NCBI GenBank assembly: GCA_009760885.1
Contig: CM019696.1
Coordinates: forward strand, 40,490,267-40,554,266
Direction of reading: 5' to 3'
DNA length: 64,000 nucleotides
Source: Achatina immaculata
Taxonomy: Eukaryota > Mollusca > Gastropoda > Stylommatophora > Achatinidae
Below, one piece after another: positions 33,701-45,000 of the stretch. How positions within the stretch are numbered: the stretch's first letter is position 1; every line of letters begins with the position of its first letter. Position numbers and translations under genes: made by a program. Below the pieces are notes generated by a model. It saw only the letters and a program-made list of their open reading frames with translations. It was not told the origin of the DNA and did not search any database.

Positions 33701-36700
33701 CTGGTACTATCCCAGGTCAGGACTGATTGTTTTACTCTTTCTTACTACCTGGTACTATCCCAGGTCAGGACTGATTGTTTTACTCTTTCTTACTATCTGG
33801 TACTATCCCAGGTCAGGACTGATTGTTTTAGTCTTTCTTACTACCTGGTACTGTCCCAGGTCAGGACGGATTGTTTTACTCTTTCTTATTCCCTGTTACT
33901 GTCCCAGGTCAGGACTGATTGTTTTACACTTTCTTACTGACCATGACAGTCTGAGATAGCAAAAACATTTCTGTGCTCAGAGCCAGTAAAAATGCAGTAA
34001 CAAGAGATCAGATAAACTTACTGAGGTGAACATTCATTGGTTGTAATGTCTTGTTAACAGTTCCTTCAAAAACATTTCACGAGCTTATCCTGGAAAAATG
34101 AGTCACATCTGAAGTCATATAATATCTGAGATCACTCCTCGTGTGGATACAGTGACAAAAATGTCTCGTATTTCGAACTATAAAATATTTAAAGCAAGAA
34201 TATAAAAACTGCTATGGAATCCAGAAGAAGAAGAAAAAGTAGAAGAACTGATAATAGAATAACAACAACTATGAATGAGATGTTGAATGTGAAGCGAAAG
34301 TACAAAAATAAGCAGAAAAGAGATGAAGAAGTAAAAATGTCACCTTTTCAGCTTCCAGCTCCTGAATCCGGCTTGACATCTGCTCCAGTTGGCTTCTCAT
34401 GTCTTTTACTGACTCAAATAATGATTTAAATTCACGCAGCTCTTCCAGTTCCTTGCTCATTTTTTCAAACTTATCCGCATGGGCCTTATCTTGCTGCGCC
34501 TTGATCACCATCAGGTCGTCTATCTGTTCCTGCATCTCGTCCAGTTTCCTAATCTGTGAATCGTCTTTCTGTATGCTGTGTATCGTATCGTTCAAGACAT
34601 GAATACTCTCTTCCAGCACTTTCACTTCCCGGAGGTCATCAATTTGATCTTGAATCTCCTTGAACTTGTTTGTATGTGAACTCGAATCTTGTAAAATATC
34701 GATTCTTTTGTTCAAATCTTTTATTGCGTCTACTTCTTTGATGATAACTTTAAGTGAATCTACTTCCTTCTGAAGTTCTTGGAATTTGTCGGCTGAATCG
34801 TTGAGACCTATCAGTTGGCTCTGGATGATTTGGATCATCTCTGTCTGAGATTGCGACTCGGTAAGGTTATCAATTTGTCTTCTGATCTCCTGCACCAACT
34901 CTTCGTGCATGTTCGTGGTCTGAAACATTTCAACTTGTGTCTCCAAACTTTTAAACTCCTGCGTGCACGATAGACATACTGAAGGAGTGGATGACAAATA
35001 ATTAATCATTTTATAAAACATTTTCTTCAACTTTAAATCTACAAAGTGACCATTTAAAAAACGGTAAATTTTGAATGATTGTTTCAAAGCCCTCATTTAT
35101 CAACAGTTTTTCATAGAAAAGGTTCTTCATCAGAAATATCCCAACTCTTTAAGGACATGGGTGTAACAGTATATGTTTCGTGGTGTGTTCAACCTCAGGC
35201 ATGTTTGTGTGTCAACGCCCCTGATCTGTTGTTTATGGTTTGATTGTTATGGTTAGTCCGTGTTACAGACTAGGACGGGAATTTCACAAAGCAAGGGGCG
35301 ATAATTCTGTCTGCGCAAAGAGGTTGGTAGCACTTGAGCTGACGGGCGTGGAGTTTTTGGTTGTCTATTGAATGTGAAGTCGTAATGTTGTGAGTGTAAG
35401 TACGTCTGTACAGATGTCTTTGTCCAGTGCAACCGCGCCTGTTGAATGGCTCTATTGGTCAGTGGTTGATTCATTGTAAATATATTTGTACTAGGGAAGG
35501 CGTGGCGCTCAAGTTGTGCTACTCGCCGTATTACAATACTCATCACATCTTCCTTCGTCGTCTTCAGTTCACCATTAAAACGTTTTGAATGTTTCGAAAA
35601 AGCTGAACTCGGTTCTGTTATAGCAACATGTTGATGTCATCGCAATGGTGAAAGATATCCAGGTTTGTCTGAGGAGTGTTTATCAATTCATGATGAGTAC
35701 CAGTACGGCCTCCACCTCAGAATAAATATGGGTACTGCCACATGGGACGTGAACAATGTTCATATAATCTTGCTCTCTTTCAACTTTTCTGTTCCTAGCT
35801 ATCCGTATTTTACATATCAAACTATTGGCATCGTTTGAAGTCATAATGGTATCTAACAGGGCTTGTGATGATGACGATAGTTTTCACAATCTGGTATGGA
35901 GTCATACTAAATAATCCATTACCTGGAATCTGTAAGAGTAAAACAAATGTTAAATAACCCCTGCTTCGTGGGACAATACTTGCAGTTCCTTTGAAAACAC
36001 AGACCTTTTTTTTCTTGTGACGTCGTTTTTAAGTCCTCTTTGTCTCGCAATTTAGCCGAAGTTATCGGAAGTTAAAGGTGAGTTATCATTTGGTGTAACA
36101 GTCAGGTGGACAAAATGACTCAGTTGCTGGATTGTTTGACTGTTCAGGTATCCAGCGTTAGCAGGTCAGGTTAGGTTTATATATTTATGCACTAAAACGG
36201 TTTGTATTTTTATGTTCCATGTTACTGGTGTTACACAGAGAACGAACGAACAAACTTTATTTTCTAACGGTGAAAAGTTGTGTTACATTGTTAAGAGAGG
36301 CCAGTTCAGTGGTCGTAACATCCCTTGATGAGATTGAAAAACTCGCCGAAGGCAGGAAATCTTGGCGAACTACCAGGTGGGCATTATGTGACGTTAAAGG
36401 CACGGGAAGGATGTAAGATGTAAGAAAAGCTGAGCTTGCGAGCCTGTCTGACTTTGTGTTCCTTATCTCTCGACTTATCATTTTGATACAGTCATTATAT
36501 TACCACTAATACAAAATAATACTAAATATTAACTCTTATCCAGACATTCAACAATATATACAAATGAAACGCATGGTAAAATACTTCGCTGTGTAGAAAC
36601 TAGGAAAAAAGTAGGAACAGCTTTATTACTTAACAAGTACACAGTTGTGACGTTTCGGCGTGAGCCTTAATCATACAAAAAAAAACGCACAGAACAACGA

Positions 36701-39700
36701 AATAGAGAGAGAGAGATAATGAAGTATAAAAATACTTTACATACTGAAACAGTGATTACAGTCAAGTTGATGAATAAATCACCTGGGAGAATTATTTCAC
36801 CAAATGAATTTTAGACTTCGTGAAAGTAACCAGGTTTTCGAATGAAGAAAAAAATCTCGGACCAAAATAAAACTTAAAAAAGGAAATCTAGGAAGCAATA
36901 AAGGAACAAATCAGAAAAATCTAGAATTAGGACAATGAAGAGACAGTTAGCCAAATCTCGCCAGTGATCAATATAGAGGAAATATGTTGTTGGCCACCAT
37001 ATTTTCTTTAACATGTCAGCACAGTAGAGGATGATGCTGTTACTCTTACACCTGGTCGCCTCTCCTCCCCAGGGCCACGAGGAGACAAGTACTCACTCCT
37101 ATAACTGAGCGGCTTTAGATCGCATCCAGCCAAATACCGACCTTTGCATGAAAGGTGAGTGCACCCACCACTGTGATACTCAGGCGCCCACAGACATTAG
37201 TGTTGTGGCCAAAATAAAATGAAAATAGTGAAAAATGAATCATATAAAAAATTATACAACAAGAAACAAACATAAGACAAAATAAAACTGGAGGAAACAC
37301 TAAAGATAAAACGGAAATATGAAAGAAAGAGATGTGGTTCATAAGAAGAAAGATGAGAACACTGTGGACAGCCAAGAAAACAAATGATGAGATTCTAATG
37401 AATTCAAAACACGACAGACCAGGTTTGTAGGACATGTTTTAAGAAGAGGCAAACTGAAACATTTAATAAGAACAGGAAAACTGGAAGGAAAAAGAGACAG
37501 AGGAAGACAAAGAAACAAGACACTTGACGGGCTAAAAGAGTGGCACAGAGCACAGTCCAAAACAGCTTATAGAAAGAGCAAAGGATAAATGATTGTGGAA
37601 ATCAGTGACGACCAACGTCTGATTGGCGTAGACCAGAGAGAGAGACAGAGACAGAGAGAGATATATACAGAGACAGAGAGAGAAACAAAAGACATCCTAT
37701 TTTTCTTAGTTTTCGAGTACTCACAATCACAGGTATATTCGTCTTTGGCCAGCTTAAATCCCTCCTGGCAAGAACATTCGTAGCTTCCTGGCAAGTTGGT
37801 GCACTTCTGCTGGCACGAGTTACGACCAGAACACTCGTCAATGTCTGAAAACGTTGACCATCACAAAAAAAAAAAAAACCCGGTCCACGTTACTGGTCTA
37901 GAAAGTTTGTTTTAATGTACTCGTAATAATTAAAACTTGAACATAATACACAAAATGCTGCATTTTAATGTCATTTCACCTCGTAGTTTAAAAAATGTGG
38001 TGCATTTGCAAAACAAAACTACTTTTCTTTTCAATGCCACTACCATCACCACCACTACCACCACCACCATCATCACCACCACCACCACTACCACCATCAT
38101 CACCACCACCACTACCACCATCACCACCATCATCACCACCACCACCACACCCCACAATCACAATCATCATCAGTCGTCATCATCATTGTCAATCATTGTC
38201 ATCAGTCATCATCATCATCATCAATATCATCATCGGGTCTCTTAAGCTGCTACTGACCTCTGTCTCTTGTTGCCAAATTTTTACAACGATAACATTTAAA
38301 ACCTAAAGTTACAGTCCACATGCACACACACATATGAACACATCTTATGTACATGGGGTGTATTGCTATCTATTACTTTGGTTTGCTGTAAACCTTTACA
38401 TACATGAACGCATATATATCTTAACGCTCTATACCTACAGCCTATAGCATTTTAAAGCTTGCATATAAGAGCATATGTACGTATGTTTGCCGACGCTTCA
38501 AATTTAAAACATTTTTTTTAAAAAGATTACTTGTTTGTGTTATCCTTTTTTCTTATCTGTAGACCTAAACAACTGAAATTACCTCCAAGGCAGATTTTGA
38601 CCTCATTAATCTAAGTCCCCTATCCAAGACTCAAGTAGGCCACCAGTGGTTCTCAACCTTTCATCAACGAACCACAAAGGTCCTCTCCGCATTATCAGGT
38701 GATCAACAACTGCGTTATCGATTTGATATTAACTCCTTTACTTCTGACTTACGAGTCAACCCTCGTAATTTGCATGCTCTGCCCGAATAAACTTTGATGA
38801 GAAACTTTGGTAGACAGAAACTAGAAGGAAATTAACCGCTATAATTTAAAAACGCGGGTTGTGTTAGAAATGTGCTGTTTTTCAATTTATTTGCATCAGC
38901 GTGCACTGAATCCACTGTCTATGGTTTTGGACCGAAAGATTTAAGTGTCGTCTACTGAATAAAATTAATGAAGAGCTTATGACTCACATATATTATATGT
39001 AAGCTGGGGTAAGAAATTTATGGGTAATTGGAAAAGTGGTCTTTGAATGTAAAAATGTTTGGAACCCCTGATTTAGACCACAGTGCCTATAAAAGACAAT
39101 ATGGAAATCTAAAAAAAAAAAAGAAAACTAAGCATGAAGACAAAAATCAGGATATTTAAGAGTAATGTTCTAAGTGTACGGAAGTGAATGCTGGAAAATC
39201 ACCAAAACATTAGAAAACAAGTTGAATTCTTTCCAGACTAAATGTTTACGAAGAATTAGAAAAATATTTTGGCCAAACACTATAAGAAATAACATCTTAT
39301 TGGCAGAAATGCAGATGAAGCCACTGAGAGCAATTATTGAGGAAAGATGTTGGCGATGGTTGGGACACGTGCTCCGAATGACTGACAACTCACTACCAAA
39401 AATAGCACTAAGATGGACACCACAGGGGAACAGAAGTAAGGGTAGACCAAAAGAGACATGGAGAAGAACAACAGAGAGGATGTTGAACAATATAGGGCTC
39501 ACCTGGGCAAGAACAGAAAAAAACGGCAAAGGACATGCATTTGTGGAAAACCCTTGCGGAAGCCCCATGTGCCCTGGGCACTTAAGGTTCAGAGAGAGAG
39601 AGAGAGAGAGAGAGAGCTATTATAAACAAATATCATGAACACAAAAATGGAACAAATATATCTATACTAGAAGAACTTAATATTGCAGAAGGTTGGCTAG

Positions 39701-42058
39701 TAAGGAAGATTAAACAGAGAAAACTTAAATATTTTGGACATATTAAACTTCATGATAATTTAGAGAAGACAGTATTGGAAGGGTACAAAATGGGTAAAAA
39801 GAAAGTGAGGAAGAACAAGGCGAAGATAGTTGCAAGACATCGTTGATGACCTGCGTTTGGAAGCATATGCATCAGGACATCTTTCTTACAACCGAGAGGC
39901 CTACGGGAGAGCTGTTAGGAAGGCAAAGTTCCACAAGGGACATGCAATTGACTGACTGACTGACTGAGCTATAATAAACAAAATGTGTGAGTAACAACAT
40001 TTTCACATTGTAAATATTTATTATACGAGTACATTTACCATTCCCTTTCATTCTTTTCGTTCTGTTTAATAAAAATGATATAAAACACGAGATTCAGGAG
40101 ACGTTGTGTATCCTTAGTATCAGTTGTGTCAAGGTGTTGTGTAAAATTATTCTGAACAGAATTAAGAATGTAGTGGATACTGCAGTGAGAGAAGAACAGG
40201 CAGGATTTCGAAAAGGGAGATGTCTCGACCAGATCTTTAAGAATAATACTTGAAGAACATATTGAAAAGCAGAAACCGTTAATCCTAAACTTCATAGACT
40301 TTAAAAAAGCATTTGATAGCACACACACACACACACACACACAGATTCATTGTGAAGAATTTTAAGTCTATGTGGAATACCATCTAAAATTGTCAACATC
40401 ATTAGAGATCTCTACAACGGATATGTTTGTGCAGTCAACACAGAAGAAGGAATGGGCGAATGGTTTCAGATTGAAACAGGCGTGAAACAAGAATGTATAT
40501 TATCTCGACTGCTCTTTAGAATTTCCATAGACTTTTATAATGAAAAGATGCTGTGCATGTACCGGGACTGATTGGGTACACGGGACCCAAATAGAAGATC
40601 TTGATTTTGCAGATGACATAACTCTTATCAGTGTCATGTGAAATCGATGCAGGAAGAAACATTCCCTATATTCCTTGGCTAGCAAAATAGGTCTTGAAAT
40701 TAACAAAGACAAAACAAAAATAATGAAACTTCTCATTAACCAAGAAGGAAAAATATACGTAGAAGGAACAGCTGGAGATGAAGTAAACCAATTTGCATAC
40801 CTTGGCAGCTACATAGACCAGGATGGTGACACCAGGAAGGAAGTTAGAATTCGAATTACAAAAGCAGCATTGTCCTTCAAAAATCTTGAGAAAATATGGA
40901 ATGCAAAAGTTATAAGCACAAAAACCAAGTTAGGATTATTCAATTCAGATGTGATATCCACCCTCATTTATGTATGAGAAAGCTGGAAATCAACTAAAGA
41001 AATAGACAAGAAATTAGACCCTTTTGAAAATAAATGCCTAAGGAAAATACGTGGTATAAAATGGAACGAATTCTAGGACAACACAGAGATAAGACAGATG
41101 AGCAAACAACAACCTGTCTCATGGGTGATCAGAAAAAGAAGATGGACATACGTAGGCCATGTGATGAGAAGAAACAATCAGAGAATACAAAACAAGCTGT
41201 CAGGTGGAGCACAACGAAGAAAAAGAGGTCGGTCACGTAAAACTCTAAAGAGGAAATTGTTAAGAGAAGCCAATTTAGTAGGCATAACATCTCTTGATTA
41301 AGTTTAAAGACTCGCCGAGAACAGGAAAACGTGGCAAACAGCTATGCGAGCCCTATGTGACGTTTAACGGCACGGGAAGGATGTAAGATGTGTATCTGCA
41401 TATCAGCTTACTAATGTGGCACTAAAACCAGTTTACAAATGTGCACGCAGATGAACTTAAAGAAAAAAAATGAGCTTATCAATGTGACCTAGGCCAGACT
41501 ACCAATGTGGTACTCAGATGAGTTTAACAGTGGAACACTCAAATGAATTTACCAATGTGACGCTTAGACGAGCTTACCAATGTGACACTCAGTTTTCCAG
41601 TATGACACGCAAATGAGCTTATCAGATTAACACTAATACGAGCTTTCCAACGGAACACTCAGATGAGTTCGCTAACGTGACACTCAAGCCAGCTTACCAA
41701 TGTGACACCTGTAGCCAGTGTAGCCCTCGCTACACACACACAGGCCTGGAGACATGCATTCACCGCCGTTTTCACAACCGTCCTCACACACAGCTGAAAC
41801 AAAAACGATACAAACAACTGATTGGTACTTGCTTTCATTCTTACCAAACCTTACAGTTATTGTCATGTAGTACCTCTGAAGCAATAGCTACTCATACGCT
41901 GTCAGCAGAACTCGGTGAATACTTTAGAACTAATAGCTGCTGCAGCTACTGCTGTGAAATAAATTTATCACAAATAAAAATAAACTGTTGGAAACAAATA
42001 AGAATTTGAAACAGGGACTGATCTATTCTTGTAATTGATCCAAGAAATCTTCAGGCCT

Positions 42059-42089
<31 letters not shown>

Positions 42090-45000
42090 GAAAAGAAAGA
42101 AAGAAAGAAAGACATTTTAAAAGGGTGATGAATCGGGCAGGCAGGTCAGTCCGACAATCTGTTCTATATTACACAGCTTCATTCTATTCTAGACAGTGTA
42201 CACCAGTTAGAGCAGATATACTCTTCGTATAATACACAGAACTAAACTTGAATTATAAAAACTCAACGCTCATCTCCACAAGGCAAAGGCTGCACCCAAC
42301 GGCCCCCTGACTTCTAAAAACATACTGCAGTGCTGCACTTTATACAGAGACCCCACAGCCCAGGTATGACCCCGAGAGAGGAACATGGAAGAGAAATTCC
42401 TCGGTTCCTACGAAGACATCCTGCTGACACTGATTCATGAAGGCAACCCGACTCCCTGTTTAGAAAGCGAGCAAATGATCGCGGGAAGAAACAAAGAAAA
42501 AGAAAGAAAGAGGAGAAGGAGGAGAAGAAAGAAAGAAGGATGACAACAAAAAAGAAAGAAAAAGGAGGAGGAGAAGAAAGAATGAAAGAAAGAAAGAAAA
42601 GGAGGACAAGAAGAAAGAAAGACAAAAGGAGGACAAGAAGAAAGAAAGAAAGAACTGAAATAACAAAACTGAAACCACCAAGATTTGACTTTCTACTCTA
42701 AGCCACTTATCAAGGAGCAGTGTTTCCTCCGTCTACGTTTACTCACGCTTGATACAGCTTGTGTCACGAGGTGAGCGCTTCTCCCAGCCAGGACAGCAGC
42801 CGGCCACACGTTCTGAGCGGATCTCCATCCGGAATATTGTTCTGAAAGCTGTTTGGTAGATGACGCTGAGGGATTTAACAAAGTGGAACTTTTTTATAAT
42901 TGGAGAAATGGGAAGGCTATGCAAGAGAATAGGTAAATATGATTTGCTGGATTGTTTAAAATAGTTAACAGACAACGACTCTCTATGTCCCGTAGCGTCT
43001 GCATGCTGAAGCTGTTTGAAGTGTTACTGCCTTCACAATCTCTAGGCCATTACAGCATTTGAGTCAGGGATGCCAGCACCTGTCCTTCATGCCTTTGTTT
43101 TCCTAGGGAAGCCCCGGGTATCCAGTTTTCGAGGCTGGGTGAACCCTGGTGCCGGTCGGTCAGAGAAGTTCCGCCCGAGTGCGAAATCGAACCAGGGACC
43201 TTCTGATCGGAAAGCAAGAGCACTAACCACTAGACCACCGCTGCAGCAGACACAACTGCTTACCAAAATTTTCACAGTGGACGCAAGCATCGCCTTTCTC
43301 AATGTGTCCTACTATCTTTTGGGGACATTTTAATTCCTACTCAAATGGCACCCACATAGCACAAAGCCTTTTAGGATCACATTTGGATCATCACTTAGAG
43401 GTAATAAGATTTGACTGATTGACAGGATCATCTCTGTAATAGTCATATTCTCTCCAAAATGATAAAAAAAACATCACTTTCTCTAGCTAGATCAAATAAG
43501 ACTTTCACACTCAAATCTACAGGGAGAATTTGAAATAGTAACAGAAGAACCGCATGTACGATAGCTAAGCTACAAGTCTGTATCTCATGGATAATGCTAA
43601 AAGTACTTGACAGTGTTTCTCCTTATGTAAATGGGAAAACTATCCAATCTTTTCCTATCCCGTAGAAAACGATGAACGTAAGGCAATAACGCCGAAATAA
43701 TCAAGGATACAGTTATTTAGTTATATAGTGTTAAAAAAAATGAAACGCAACAAATACGATGTTGCGATTTACGAGTGTTGATTGATAAATTCGCGGCCTA
43801 AGGTTCAAATACTTGAAACACACAGTTGATATTAAGTGTACTTGTAGATCAGGTTAATGTAAGATTAAGCACCACGTTTCAAGAAATTAACTGCAACCAA
43901 TTCTTTTTTACAGGCTACTGAAGTGGTAAGGGGTGGCAGAAAATGAGAAAATGGATAAAATTTCTCATCGAGCAGTTATTCGCTATCTCTGTATCAAGGG
44001 TTTATCATCGAAGGAGATCCATGAGGATATGGTAGAGACTCTAAGGGAGAGTGCCCCGTCTTACAGCACAGTGAAGAAATTGGCAGCTGAATTCAAACAT
44101 GGAAGGGAGAGTCTTGAAGATGATCCCCGTCCAGGAAGACCAAGAACGATAACCACCGATGAAACCACCAGCAGAATTCATGACATGATAATGGAAGATC
44201 GACGATTAACTGATCTGTACATTTCTATTGAGTTGGGCATCTCCCAGGAACGTGTTCATGACATTATTCACAATGATCTTCAAATGACAAAGGTCTCTGC
44301 CTGATGGGTCCCGAAACTTCTTGGATCTGATAACAAACGACAGCGTCTCAACATGTCAAGAGACAATCTTGGCCATTTTTCTGCAGATCCTGAAAAGTTT
44401 CTTCATCAATTTGTGATTATAGGAGAGACATGGGTTCATCATTTTCAATCAGAAACCAAAGAACACTAAAAGCAGTGGAAGCATCATGGATCATCCCCAC
44501 CTCCAAAGAAAGCAAGGGTGGTTCTGTCTGCAGGCAAAGTGATGGCTTCCATATTCTTGGATTCAGAAGGTGTACCATTGGTAGACTATCTTCAAAACGG
44601 AAGAACGGTCACCGGGGCCTATTACGCTAATCTTGTGAAGCAACTGCGGGGAAAACTGAAGGAAACGCGTCGAGTGAAATTGACGAGAGGAGTCAATCTT
44701 TCAGCAAGACAATGCTCCATTTCACAAGTCGGCGGTGGCAATAGCTGCTATTCATGAATGCGGCTTCCAGCTTCTTGAACATCCTCCTTTTTCCCATATT
44801 TGGCCCATTCGGACTATTACCTGTTTACCAAGCTCAAAAAGGAACTCAGTGGTCTCAAATTTGCTTCGGATGATGACGTCATTCACTTTCTACTGGCACA
44901 AAATGGTGACTTTTACAAAGAAGGGATCCGTATGCTCCAGGATCGCTGGACTAAGGGCATAAACTTGCAAGAGGACTATGTTGAGAAATAACCCAAAAAA

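Noticed and set aside
43933..44304. Stand-alone helix-turn-helix regulator
   Set aside because: It is the DNA-binding half of the mariner transposase. The catalytic half follows after a stop and frameshifts within the same terminal inverted repeats.
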